From Brachybacterium kimchii (GTDB lineage: Bacteria; Actinomycetota; Actinomycetes; Actinomycetales; Dermabacteraceae), in NCBI RefSeq assembly GCF_023373525.1, contig NZ_CP097218.1, positions 1,984,001 to 2,048,000 on the forward strand: a DNA stretch of 64,000 nt, written 5' to 3'. The number at the start of each line of letters is the position of its first letter. Within the stretch, counting starts at the first letter, position 1. The position numbers and the translations under genes were made by a program. Below are positions 29,079 through 37,459 of the stretch, piece by piece. The notes below the pieces were generated by a model, which was not told where the DNA came from, ran no database searches, and was given only the letters and a program-made list of their open reading frames with translations.

Positions 29079-29102
29079 GATGCACCCAATGTATCGTGCA
29101 TC
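29079..29102. promoter_or_regulatory. Inverted repeat upstream of the DUF485-symporter operon
   Basis: GATGCAC at 29079-29085 and GTGCATC at 29096-29102 form a 7-bp inverted repeat with a 10-base centre, 52 bases upstream of the operon start. Its position fits an operator over the promoter. The regulator is unknown. Confidence 0.4.
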
Positions 29103-29141
29103 ACACCTCCGGCGCCGGAGGAGTCCCGGGTGTCGCCCGCG

Positions 29142-30545
29142 TCAGCGCGCCGCGGCGGCCATGCGATGGTCGTGCTCCTCCTCGGAGAGCCGCAGGGCGT
29201 CGGTCTCCTTCAGAAGATCCCGGCCGCGGGTCTCGGGCACCAGGAAGGTCGCGCCGGTGGTGATCGCGGCGAGGGTCGCCATGTAGACGGCGAGCACGAT
29301 CCAGTTGCTGTCGGTCCAGGCGAGCAGCGCCGCGCCGAGGACGCCGGCCAGTCCGCCCGCGAGGACGGCGGAGATCTCGCGGGCCATCGCCACACCCAGG
29401 TAGCGGTGCCGGGCGCCGAACATCTCGGGGAGCAGGGAGCACTGCGGGCCGAGCATCGAGTTCACGGCGACGCCGATGCCGATGGCGATCACGGCGATCG
29501 CCACGGCCTCGGTCCCCACGGACAGCAGGTACCAGGCGGGGAACGTGTACAGGAGCATGAACACGGCGCCGAAGCGGTAGACGGGCACGCGCCCGAAGCG
29601 ATCGGAGAGGTGGCCGGTGAGGGGCACCGAGAAGATCCCGATGAGACTGCCCAGGGTCACGCCCCAGGCGACGGCGCCCTTGTCCAGCCCGATCGCCGCG
29701 GAGGTCACGAAGGCCAGGGCGAGCGACTGGAACATGTAGCTGCCGCCGTTCTCGGCCATGCGCAGGCCGATGCCGACGACCACGCCCGGGCGGCCGGTCG
29801 TGAAGATCTCGCGGATCGGGTGGTCGGCGATCTGCTCGTGCTTCTCGAGCTGGACGAAGGTGGGGGTCTCGCGCAGCCGCGCCCGGATGAACAGGGCGAT
29901 GAGGATCAGCACGAAGGAGGCCAGGAACGGCAGCCGCCAGCCGTAGGAGAGGAAGGCGTCCTCGGGCATCAGCAGGGTGAGCAGGGAGAAGACGAGCCCG
30001 GCGAGCAGCGTGCCCGCCTGGATGCCGATGAACGGCAGGGCGGAGAAGAAGCCGCGCCGACGCACCGGGGCGTACTCGGCCATGAGCACGGTCGCGCCGG
30101 CCTGCTCGGCGCCGGCGCCGAAGCCCTGGAGCAGGCGGAGGATCACCAGCAGGATCGGGGCGACGTATCCGGCGGAGTGGAAGGTGGGCAGCACGCCGAT
30201 CAGGGTCGAGGCGCCGCCCATCAGCAGCACCGTGATCACGAGGATGGTCTTGCGGCCCATCTTGTCGCCGAGGGCGCCGAAGAAGAGGCCGCCGAAGGGC
30301 CGGGCCACGAAGCCGACCCCGTAGATCCCGAAGGCGGCGACGGTGTTCATCGCGGCGTTGCCCTCGGGGAAGAAGAGGGTGTTGAACACCAGGGCGGTCA
30401 TCAGCCCGTACATCGCGAAGTCGAAGTACTCCATCGCGCTGCCGATGGACGAGGAGAGCGTCGCGCGGCGCAGGTTCGCGGCGTATTCGGCCTCGGGCAT
30501 GTCCTGGGCGCCCTCGGGGCGGGCGGAGCGTGGCGTCGAGCTCAT
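29142..30545 (-). CDS. MFS transporter, metabolite:H+ symporter (MHS) type
   Basis: A 467-residue carrier with twelve helices. N-terminus SSSIGSAMEYFDFAMYGLMTALVFNTLFFP is the MHS-family signature, followed by the loop 2-3 motif FFGALGDKMGRKTILV and RLLQGFGAGAEQAGATVLMAEYAP. Family substrates are organic acids, osmolytes and aromatic compounds. AAGGAG lies 7 bases before ATG 30545. Adjacent to an IclR regulator and two dehydrogenases, so carboxylate uptake is likely. A GTGCAA-N4-TTGAAC site lies upstream. Confidence 0.93.
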   Translation of the reverse strand: MSSTPRSARPEGAQDMPEAEYAANLRRATLSSSIGSAMEYFDFAMYGLMTALVFNTLFFPEGNAAMNTVAAFGIYGVGFVARPFGGLFFGALGDKMGRKTILVITVLLMGGASTLIGVLPTFHSAGYVAPILLVILRLLQGFGAGAEQAGATVLMAEYAPVRRRGFFSALPFIGIQAGTLLAGLVFSLLTLLMPEDAFLSYGWRLPFLASFVLILIALFIRARLRETPTFVQLEKHEQIADHPIREIFTTGRPGVVVGIGLRMAENGGSYMFQSLALAFVTSAAIGLDKGAVAWGVTLGSLIGIFSVPLTGHLSDRFGRVPVYRFGAVFMLLYTFPAWYLLSVGTEAVAIAVIAIGIGVAVNSMLGPQCSLLPEMFGARHRYLGVAMAREISAVLAGGLAGVLGAALLAWTDSNWIVLAVYMATLAAITTGATFLVPETRGRDLLKETDALRLSEEEHDHRMAAAAR

Positions 30546-30644
30546 GGCATCTCCTTCGATGCGGGCGGGGCGGCCCGAGCGAGCCGGACCGGGCGCGGCC
30601 GACGGGGCCGGCCGATGGCCCTACTGTACTCATTCGCGAACGCA

Positions 30645-30660
30645 GTGCAACCCGTTGAAC
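30645..30660. promoter_or_regulatory. IclR-type operator candidate A (MFS promoter)
   Basis: GTGCAA-CCCG-TTGAAC is a near-palindrome 100 bases upstream of the MHS transporter and adjacent to the 3' end of the IclR gene. It shares the pattern GTnCAA-N4-TTGnAC with the site at 32713-32728. Confidence 0.45.
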
Positions 30661-30669
30661 GCTCTGATC

Positions 30670-31503
30670 TCAGGGGCGGCGCGACAGGGGGTTGGTGAGC
30701 GCGTCGGCGAGCGTCAGCAGCGCGGCGCCGAGCTCGTCGACCACGGCGTCGCCGGCCTCGGAGGCGGCGAGCGCGACGCCCACGGCCATGCGCGGATCAC
30801 CGGGCTGCCAGGGCTCGAGCGGGACGGCGACGCCGTGGATACCGGGGAAGGACTCGCCGCGGTCGATCGCGTATCCGCGCCCGCGACCGGCGCCGATCTT
30901 CTCGCGCACCGCCTCGGGGCTGGTCACCGACTCCTCGGTGGTGGGCGTGAAATCGGCGGCACCGAGCACCGCGCCCACCTCGGCGTCGTCCATGGCGAGC
31001 AGCATGGCGTTGCCGACCGCGCAGTGGATGAGAGGCAGGCGGGAGCCGAGCGGGGTGCCCAGGCGCTGGCGGCGCCCCTCGTGGCGGGCGAGGTAGAGGG
31101 CGTCGGGGGCGTCCAGCATCGCGATCTGGACGACGTGCCCGCGCAGCACGGGATCACCCTCCACGGCGGCGAAGAACTCGCGGACCTGGTTGAACTGGGA
31201 GGCGAAGGCGCCGCCCAGCTCGGCGGTGCGGATCCCGAGCCGGTATCCGCTCTCGACGCGATCGATCATGCCCTCGTTCTCGAGCGCCTGGCAGATGTTG
31301 GACGCCGAGGACTTCGCCATGCCCACCTCGCGCGAGATCTCGGAGAGGGTGAGCGGTCCCCGCGCCCGCTCCAGCGCCCCGAGGATCCGCAGGGAGCGGG
31401 TCACGGCGGGCGAGGGATCGCGGGGCTCGGTCGACGGGCGCTCGGGCGCAGGCTCGTCCGACGGGCTCTCGCGGCGGGTGGTCTTCGTGCTCTGGGGCGC
31501 CAC
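30670..31503 (-). CDS. IclR-family transcriptional regulator
   Basis: A 277-residue regulator. After a polar N-terminal tail (about 34 residues) comes the winged helix AVTRSLRILGALERARGPLTLSEISREVGMAKSSASNICQALENEGMI, then the GAF-like effector domain with the family segments LARHEGRRQRLGTPLGSRLPLIHCAVGNAML and YAIDRGESFPGIHGVAVPL. I chose GTG 31503 because GGGGAG lies 4 bases upstream. A GTG at 31584 right after the dehydrogenase stop would add 27 Arg-rich residues. Cotranscribed with the upstream dehydrogenase; it probably controls this gene group. Confidence 0.92.
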   Translation of the reverse strand: MAPQSTKTTRRESPSDEPAPERPSTEPRDPSPAVTRSLRILGALERARGPLTLSEISREVGMAKSSASNICQALENEGMIDRVESGYRLGIRTAELGGAFASQFNQVREFFAAVEGDPVLRGHVVQIAMLDAPDALYLARHEGRRQRLGTPLGSRLPLIHCAVGNAMLLAMDDAEVGAVLGAADFTPTTEESVTSPEAVREKIGAGRGRGYAIDRGESFPGIHGVAVPLEPWQPGDPRMAVGVALAASEAGDAVVDELGAALLTLADALTNPLSRRP

Positions 31504-31584
31504 GGCGCTCCCCTTCCCTGCGCGGTCGGCGCGGCGGGAACCGCGCGGGGCGCTCTCCCCCGTCGGCCCGTCGCGCCGCCGCAC

Positions 31585-32667
31585 TCAGTAGAACTCGACG
31601 GTGTCCACGGCGTTGCGCAGCGGGCGCCCGTCGAGGTGGCGGGCAAGGTTGTCCACGAACAGCCGCACGATCCTCTCCTCCTCGCGGGTGTCGAGGGCGG
31701 CGGTGTGCGGGCTGACCAGGACATGGGGATGATCCCACAGAGGGCTCGCCGCGGGCAGCGGCTCGGTCGCGAAGACGTCGAGCGCGGCGAAGCCGATGCG
31801 GCCGTCCTCGAGCGCGTGCAGGAGGGCGGGCTCGTCGACGACGGTGCCGCGTCCGACGTTCACGAGGATCGTCCCCGGGCGCGCCTTCGCGAGCACCTCC
31901 TCGCCCACGAGGCCCTCGGTCGCGTCGGTGCCGGGGAGGGTGAGCACGACGGCGTCGGCGCGGGCGACGGCGGCCGCGAGGTCGTCGATCGGCACGAGCT
32001 CGTCGACGCCCTCGACCGCCTCGCCGCTGCGGGTCGTGCCCAGCACGTGGGCGCCGAGCGCACTGAAGCGCGCCGCGCAGGCCTTGCCGATGCCGCCGAG
32101 ACCGACGACGAGCACGGTCATCTCGTCGAGGTGCCGCATCTCCCAGCGCTCGCTCCACTCGTGCTCGCGCTGCTGGGCGAGCAGTCGCGGGAGCGACTTC
32201 GCGCCGGCGAGCACCCCGAGCACGGCGAACTCGGCGAGCGGGGCGCCGTGCACACCCGCGGTGGTCGTGAAGGCGATGCGCTCGAGGTCCTCGGAGGCGA
32301 GTCCGGCGGCGCGCACCTGGGAGCCGCCGCCGGCGGCCATCGTCTGCACCCAGCGCAGGCGCGGGTTCGCGCGGACGGTGCGGGCCAGGGCCGCGGGGTC
32401 GACGTCGGGCAGCGAGAAGAGCACGTCGGCGGAATCGACCATCTGCTCGTAGGCGGCCTGCTGCGCGGGCGTGCGCACATGCTCGGGGTCGCCCGACCAG
32501 TCGGCGGGTCCGCGGCGCGGGCGGTAGAGCGCGTGGTCACGGATCACCTCGGCGCGCGGCTCGCTGCGCTCGATGAGCGCGCACAGGTCCTCGGGGAGAT
32601 CGACGGCGACCACGACGCGCGTGCGTCCGTCGGGCGTCGCGCGGTCAGCGGGAGGGGTCTGGCTCAT
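31585..32667 (-). CDS. D-2-hydroxyacid dehydrogenase (NAD-dependent)
   Basis: A 360-residue oxidoreductase of the D-isomer-specific family. The nucleotide-binding loop is VLVVGLGGIGKACAARF (GxGxxG, about residue 187). Catalytic Arg lies in LVNVGRGTVVDE, Glu in the LDVFATEPLP segment and His in VLVSPHTAALD. The N-terminal 150 residues form the substrate domain. GAAGGAG lies 6 bases before ATG 32667. It is probably cotranscribed with the IclR gene downstream and diverges from the HIBADH-like gene across an IclR-type operator. Confidence 0.93.
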   Translation of the reverse strand: MSQTPPADRATPDGRTRVVVAVDLPEDLCALIERSEPRAEVIRDHALYRPRRGPADWSGDPEHVRTPAQQAAYEQMVDSADVLFSLPDVDPAALARTVRANPRLRWVQTMAAGGGSQVRAAGLASEDLERIAFTTTAGVHGAPLAEFAVLGVLAGAKSLPRLLAQQREHEWSERWEMRHLDEMTVLVVGLGGIGKACAARFSALGAHVLGTTRSGEAVEGVDELVPIDDLAAAVARADAVVLTLPGTDATEGLVGEEVLAKARPGTILVNVGRGTVVDEPALLHALEDGRIGFAALDVFATEPLPAASPLWDHPHVLVSPHTAALDTREEERIVRLFVDNLARHLDGRPLRNAVDTVEFY

Positions 32668-32710
32668 GGGAGCTCCTTCGCTCGGGTGGGAAGCAGGACC
32701 ACCCTAACGC

Positions 32711-32730
32711 GTGTTCAATATGTTGGACAC
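32711..32730. promoter_or_regulatory. IclR-type operator candidate B (divergent dehydrogenase promoters)
   Basis: GTGTTCAA-TATG-TTGGACAC is an 8-bp inverted repeat with one mismatch, centred between the two divergent dehydrogenase genes. Its core GTTCAA-N4-TTGGAC matches the pattern at 30645. IclR-family operators are typically such short palindromes. Confidence 0.6.
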
Positions 32731-32766
32731 CGTTCCTTGCGTTGCTCGACGGGTTAGGGTCGGGCC

Positions 32767-33747
32767 ATGAGCACTGACGACGATGTCCGCCCCGATCCCG
32801 CTCGCCCGGTCGCGCCCGCTGAGGGCACGGAGGACGCGAAGAACTCGCCCGCCGAGTCCTCGACGACTCCCGGACCCGGGTCCCCGCGCGTGGGCGTGCT
32901 CGGACTGGGGTCCATGGGACTGCCGATGGCCGAGCACCTTCTGCGCGCCCACGGCTCCCTCACCGTCCACTCCCGCACCCCGAAACCGCAGCTCACCGCG
33001 CAGGGCGCCCAGTGGGCGGAGACCCCGCGCGAGCTCGCCGAGGCGGTCGACGCGGTCCTCGTGATGCTCCCCGATCTGCCCGATCTCGAGCCGCTGCTGG
33101 GCGGCGAGGACGGCCTTCTCGCCTCCGGCGGCGAGATGCTGCTGATGATCGGCTCGACCTCCTCCTCCGTGCAGGTGCGCGAGCTCGGCGAGCGCCTGGC
33201 CGCGGAGAGCGACGGCCGTGTGCGCGTGGTCGACTGCCCGGTCTCCGGCGGCGAGGACGGCGCGCGGGCGGGCACGCTCGCGATCATGCTGGGCGGCGCC
33301 GAGGACGACGCCGCCGAGGCCGCCCGACTGCTCGCGCCCTGCGGGAACCCGGTGCGCCTGGGACCGCTCGGGGCGGGCGAGGTCGCGAAGTCCTGCAACC
33401 AGATGATCGTCAGCGCCACGGCGCTGGCGCTGGGCGAGGTGACGGTGCTCGCCGAGCGCAGCGGCCTCGACCTGGGGACCCTCTTCGAGCTGCTGCAGGG
33501 CGGCTACGCGGGCTCGAACCTCATGGCCTCGCGGCGCGAGAAGTTCGTGAGCGGGGACGACTCCCCCTCCGGCGTCGCGAAGTACATGGTCAAGGATCTG
33601 CGCTTCGCCGGCGAGATCGCCGAGGCGACCGGCACCCACGGCGCGCTCCTTCCCGCCCTGCGCGCGGCGTTCGACGAGCTCGTCGAGGCGGGCCTGGGCG
33701 ACCGCGACCTCGCGACCACGCGGCGCTTCACCGAGCAGCGGGGCTGA
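32767..33747 (+). CDS. 3-hydroxyisobutyrate dehydrogenase-family oxidoreductase
   Basis: A 326-residue NAD(P)-dependent beta-hydroxyacid dehydrogenase. The Rossmann start is VGVLGLGSMGLPMAEHLL (about residue 42) after a 40-residue Pro/Ser-rich tail. The substrate-binding motif DCPVSGGEDGARAGTLAIMLGG (about 158) and the catalytic Lys region GAGEVAKSCNQMI (about 204) are intact. Related enzymes reduce tartronate semialdehyde or oxidise 3-hydroxyisobutyrate. Divergent from the 2-hydroxyacid dehydrogenase, so the group may handle a hydroxy-acid carbon source imported by the MHS carrier. Confidence 0.92.
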   Translation: MSTDDDVRPDPARPVAPAEGTEDAKNSPAESSTTPGPGSPRVGVLGLGSMGLPMAEHLLRAHGSLTVHSRTPKPQLTAQGAQWAETPRELAEAVDAVLVMLPDLPDLEPLLGGEDGLLASGGEMLLMIGSTSSSVQVRELGERLAAESDGRVRVVDCPVSGGEDGARAGTLAIMLGGAEDDAAEAARLLAPCGNPVRLGPLGAGEVAKSCNQMIVSATALALGEVTVLAERSGLDLGTLFELLQGGYAGSNLMASRREKFVSGDDSPSGVAKYMVKDLRFAGEIAEATGTHGALLPALRAAFDELVEAGLGDRDLATTRRFTEQRG

Positions 33748-33783
33748 CTGCGCCGGAGCCCACTGCCAGACCCCGCACGCACG

Positions 33784-33817
33784 GACGGGCGGGCCTCCCG
33801 AAGGAGACCCGCCCGTC
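33784..33817. terminator. Hairpin between HIBADH-like gene and nrdE
   Basis: GACGGGCGGGCCTCC and GGAGACCCGCCCGTC form a 15-bp stem with one mismatch and a CGAA loop, between converging genes. Confidence 0.75.
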
Positions 33818-33875
33818 GTGGCCCGTCGGCCGTCCGGAGACGGCGCCCGGGGCTCCGATCAGAGCTCGCGGAGCG

Positions 33876-36008
33876 TCACAGCATGCAGCTGACGCAGCCC
33901 TCGACCTCGGTGCCCTCGATCGCCATCTGCCGCAGGCGGATGTAGTAGAGGGTCTTGATGCCCTTGCGCCATGCGTAGATCTGCGCCTTGTTGACGTCGC
34001 GCGTGGTGGCGGTGTCGGGGAAGAAGAGCGTGAGGCTCAGGCCCTGGTCCACGTGCTTGGTGGCCTCGGCGTAGGTGTCCACGATCTTCTCGTAGCCGAT
34101 CTCGTACGCGTCCTGGTAGTACTCCAGGTTGTCGTTCGTCATGAACGGCGCCGGGTAGTAGACGCGGCCGATCTTCCCCTCCTTGCGGATCTCGATCTTG
34201 GAGACGATCGGGTGGATCGACGAGGTCGAGTGGTTGATGTAGGAGATCGACCCGGTCGGCGGGACCGCCTGCAGGTACGCGTTGTACATGCCGTGGGTCT
34301 TCACGTCCTCGCGCAGCTGCTTCCAGTCGTCCTGGCTGGGCAGGTGCACGTTCGAGTTCGCGAACAGCTCGCGGACCTTCGCGGTGCGCGGCTCCCACAC
34401 CTGGTCCGTGTACTTGTCGAAGTACTCGCCGGTCCCGTACTTCGAGTTCTCGAAGTCGTAGAACGTCTCCCCGAGCTCCTTGGCGAGCCCCATGGAGGCC
34501 TTGATGGCCTGGTAGGTGACCGCGTAGAAGTACATGTTCGTGAAGTCCAGGCCCTCGTCGGACCCGTAGAAGATGCCCTCGCGCGCCAGGTAGCCGTGGA
34601 GGTTCATCTGCCCCAGGCCGATCGCGTGGGACTTGCGGTTGCCCTCCGCGATCGTGGGCACGGACTCGATGTCCGAGGTGTCCGAGACCGCCGTCAGCGC
34701 GCGGATCGCGGTGCTGATCGTGCGCTCGAAGTCCGGGGAGTCCATTGCCTTGGCGATGTTCAGCGACCCCAGGTTGCAGGAGATGTCGCGACCCATCTCG
34801 TCGTAGGTGAGGTCGTTGTTCATGTGCGACGGGGTCGCGACCTGCAGGATCTCCGAGCACAGGTTCGAGTGGGTGACCTTGCCGGCGATCGGGTTCGCCT
34901 TGTTCACCGTGTCCTCGAACATGATGTACGGGTAGCCGGACTCGAACTGGATCTCCGCGAGGGTCTGGAAGAAGTCGCGGGCCTTGATCTTCTTCTTCGC
35001 GATCCGCGGGTTGTCGACCATGTCGCGGTAGTTCTCGGAGATCGACACGTCCGCGTACGGCTTGCCGTACTCGCGCTCCACGTCGTACGGGGAGAACAGG
35101 TACATCGGCTCGTTGTTCTTCGCGAGCTCGAAGGTGATGTCGGGGATCACGACACCCAGCGAGAGGGTCTTGATGCGGATCTTCTCGTCCGCGTTCTCGC
35201 GCTTGGTGTCCAGGAACCGCATGATGTCCGGGTGGTGCGCGTGGAGGTACACCGCGCCCGCGCCCTGACGCGCACCGAGCTGGTTCGCGTAGGAGAAGGA
35301 GTCCTCGAGCAGCTTCATCACGGGGATGACGCCGCTGGACTGGTTCTCGATGTGCTTGATCGGCGCACCGTACTCGCGCAGGTTCGAGAGCAGCAGGGCG
35401 ACGCCGCCGCCGCGCTTGGACAGCTGCAGCGCCGAGTTGATGCCACGGCCGATGGACTCCATGTTGTCCTCGATGCGCAGCAGGAAGCACGAGACGAGCT
35501 CGCCGCGCTGGGCCTTGCCGGCGTTGAGGAACGTGGGGGTCGCGGGCTGGAAGCGGCCGTCGAGCACCTCGTCGACGATCCGGCGGGCCAGCTCCTCGTC
35601 ACCGCGGGCGAGGGTCAGGGCCACCATGACCACGCGATCCTCGAAGCGCTCGAGGTACCGCTTGCCGTCGAAGGTCTTCAGCGTGTACGAGGTGTAGTAC
35701 TTGAAGGCGCCCAGGAACGTCGGGAAGCGGAACTTCTTCGCGAAGGCCTGCTCCGACAGCTCCTCGACGAAGTCGAAGGAGTACTGGTCCAGCACCTCGG
35801 ACTCGTAGTACTCGTTCTCGACGAGGTAGTCGATCTTCTCCCGCAGCGAGTGGAAGAACACCGTGTTGGGGTTCACGTGCTGCAGGAAGTACTCACGGGC
35901 GGCGAGACGATCCTTGTCGAACTGGATCTTCCCGTCGGCCCCGTAGAGGTTCAGCATCGCGTTCAGCGCGTGATAGTCGAGGGACTTGTGATGCTCCACC
36001 GAAGGCAT
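33876..36008 (-). CDS. nrdE: Ribonucleotide reductase class Ib, alpha subunit
   Basis: Catalytic subunit converting ribonucleoside diphosphates to deoxy forms. 710 residues, family-normal. Visible: the N-terminal [31 protein letters not shown], active-site Cys in LVSCFLL, the radical-site loop in SNLCSEI, the barrel segment NLGSLNIA and the C-terminal shuttle pair in [11 protein letters not shown] 36008 overlaps the last bases before the nrdI stop region. A TTG at 36026 is another in-frame possibility. Third gene of nrdHIE. Confidence 0.97.
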   Translation of the reverse strand: MPSVEHHKSLDYHALNAMLNLYGADGKIQFDKDRLAAREYFLQHVNPNTVFFHSLREKIDYLVENEYYESEVLDQYSFDFVEELSEQAFAKKFRFPTFLGAFKYYTSYTLKTFDGKRYLERFEDRVVMVALTLARGDEELARRIVDEVLDGRFQPATPTFLNAGKAQRGELVSCFLLRIEDNMESIGRGINSALQLSKRGGGVALLLSNLREYGAPIKHIENQSSGVIPVMKLLEDSFSYANQLGARQGAGAVYLHAHHPDIMRFLDTKRENADEKIRIKTLSLGVVIPDITFELAKNNEPMYLFSPYDVEREYGKPYADVSISENYRDMVDNPRIAKKKIKARDFFQTLAEIQFESGYPYIMFEDTVNKANPIAGKVTHSNLCSEILQVATPSHMNNDLTYDEMGRDISCNLGSLNIAKAMDSPDFERTISTAIRALTAVSDTSDIESVPTIAEGNRKSHAIGLGQMNLHGYLAREGIFYGSDEGLDFTNMYFYAVTYQAIKASMGLAKELGETFYDFENSKYGTGEYFDKYTDQVWEPRTAKVRELFANSNVHLPSQDDWKQLREDVKTHGMYNAYLQAVPPTGSISYINHSTSSIHPIVSKIEIRKEGKIGRVYYPAPFMTNDNLEYYQDAYEIGYEKIVDTYAEATKHVDQGLSLTLFFPDTATTRDVNKAQIYAWRKGIKTLYYIRLRQMAIEGTEVEGCVSCML

Positions 36009-36013
36009 CTCGG

Positions 36014-36412
36014 TCAGTGTCGCCAAAACTCTTCCAATCCGTCGTGGACCTGCTGCACGTCTCGCGGCGTGCCCAACAGCTCGAACCTGTACATGTGCGG
36101 GACCCGGCACTTCGCCGAGATGATCTCGCCGGCCAGCCCGTAGGCCTCGCCGAAATTCGTGTTCCCCGCGGTGATGACGCCCCGGATCAGATCCCGGTTG
36201 CGTTCGTCGTTGAGGAACTTGATGACCTGCTTCGGGACTGCTCCGCGTCCGTTGCCGCCGCCATAGGTCGGCACCATCAGCACGTACTCCTCGTCCATGA
36301 CGAGGGGATCCTCCGTGCGATGGAGTGGGATCCTGCTGGCCGGCATGTCCAGCTTCTGCACGAAGCGATGGGTGTTGCCGGACACGGAGGAGAAGTAGAC
36401 GAGGGTTCCCAT
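36014..36412 (-). CDS. nrdI: NrdI flavodoxin-like maturase
   Basis: A 132-residue flavodoxin-like protein that supplies oxidant to the NrdF dimanganese centre. FMN-loop [16 protein letters not shown] at residues 6-21, then the NrdI-specific [23 protein letters not shown] and [21 protein letters not shown] 36412 has GGAGG 8 bases upstream. GTG 36421 is also in frame. Lies between nrdH and nrdE. Confidence 0.96.
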   Translation of the reverse strand: MGTLVYFSSVSGNTHRFVQKLDMPASRIPLHRTEDPLVMDEEYVLMVPTYGGGNGRGAVPKQVIKFLNDERNRDLIRGVITAGNTNFGEAYGLAGEIISAKCRVPHMYRFELLGTPRDVQQVHDGLEEFWRH

Positions 36413-36441
36413 CCTCCTCACCTCCGCATGATCGGGAGCGC

Positions 36442-36699
36442 TCAGATGGCTGCGGCGCGGGCGCCCTCGGCGCCGGCGGCCGCCACGGCCTTGATCTTGT
36501 CGGGGCGGAAGCCCGACCAGTGGTCCTCACCGGCGACCACGACGGGCGCCTGCACGTAGCCCATCGACTTCACGTGGGCGAGCGCCTCGGCGTCCTCGGT
36601 GATGTCGACGACGTCGTAGTCGACGCCCGACTTGGTGAGGGCGCGCTTGGTCGCGTCGCACTGGACGCACATGGGCTTCGAGTACACGGTGATGGCCAT
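36442..36699 (-). CDS. nrdH: NrdH glutaredoxin-like redoxin
   Basis: An 85-residue thioredoxin-fold electron donor for NrdEF. Redox motif CVQC at residues 11-14 in [16 protein letters not shown], cis-Pro region QAPVVV, and the C-terminal WSGFRPDKI typical of NrdH. The gene heads the operon and lies downstream of a NrdR box pair. Confidence 0.96.
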   Translation of the reverse strand: MAITVYSKPMCVQCDATKRALTKSGVDYDVVDITEDAEALAHVKSMGYVQAPVVVAGEDHWSGFRPDKIKAVAAAGAEGARAAAI

Positions 36700-36868
36700 C
36701 GGGCGATGCCTTTCTCGGTGGGGATCGTGTCGCCGGGGCCCGCGCTGCGGGATCCGGTGTGCGAAGGAGGGTGTGTGGGGCGGGGATCGAAGGGTGTTCG
36801 ACGAGGTCGTCGAGGGGTTCTCGCGGCCTGCCGAGCGGTGCCCTACGGGATCCGCGCCGACCTCTCCA

Positions 36869-36916
36869 ACACTACACCTAGTGGTGCCCCGACGTCTGCA
36901 CCACAAGATGTACTGA
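36869..36916. promoter_or_regulatory. NrdR box pair upstream of nrdHIE
   Basis: Two 16-base imperfect palindromes at 36869-36884 and 36901-36916 match the NrdR consensus (ACACwAwATATwGTGT) at about 12 and 11 of 16 positions. Their starts are 32 bases apart, three helical turns, which is the established spacing for NrdR-repressed promoters. They precede nrdH by 170 bases. Confidence 0.7.
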
Positions 36917-36928
36917 ACTACAAGACTG

Positions 36929-37181
36929 TTATCCACAATCCGATGGTGACGGACTGTGGATGGACGTGGGTCAGCTGGGGACGAACGCGCATCGTCTGCG
37001 CGGATGCTGTGGACAGCGCTGTGGAACGTCCCGATGCACCCCGTCCGACGGTGGACGACGGCACCCCCGCCGACCCGTCGGACAGTGGCGCGCGCCCCGA
37101 AAATCGGTATCGGATCGGCGTGTCGTCGGCGTGTCGTGCCGCGCCGCCTCCGGACCGCCCTGCGGGGGCCCTTCGTCCACA
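36929..37181. promoter_or_regulatory. Cluster of DnaA-box-like 9-mers
   Basis: TTATCCACA at 36929 is a consensus DnaA box. Related 9-mers are CCATCCACA (36955-36963, reverse), CTGTCCACA (37008-37016, reverse) and TCGTCCACA (37173-37181). The first lies just upstream of the NrdR boxes. DnaA control of nrd is known in E. coli; here it is inferred. Confidence 0.4.
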
Positions 37182-37459
37182 GTCGGACGCCCTCTCGGCG
37201 TGTCGTCAGAACCTCGCCGGCGGGGCACCCCGACCCGGTGCGACCGAGCGGTCACGGGAAGGATCGACGCCAGATCGTGCCGGGGCCGACGAGCACACCG
37301 GGTCATGGTCCGGTCAGCGCCCGGGCAGACATCGAGCGGCGCTGGACGACGTGCGGCACCGTCCCGGGTGCGCGCCCGGCCCACGAGCACGCGGCTCGAC
37401 ATGAGGGCGCAGCTCGACCCCGGAGCACGGGCACTCCGTTCAGGTGCGCGGGGCTCCGG
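37182..37459. other. Gene-free GC-rich stretch
   Basis: The remainder of the interval between the nrd control region and the Gfo/Idh/MocA gene. No coding potential, hairpin or repeat that I can support. Confidence 0.4.
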
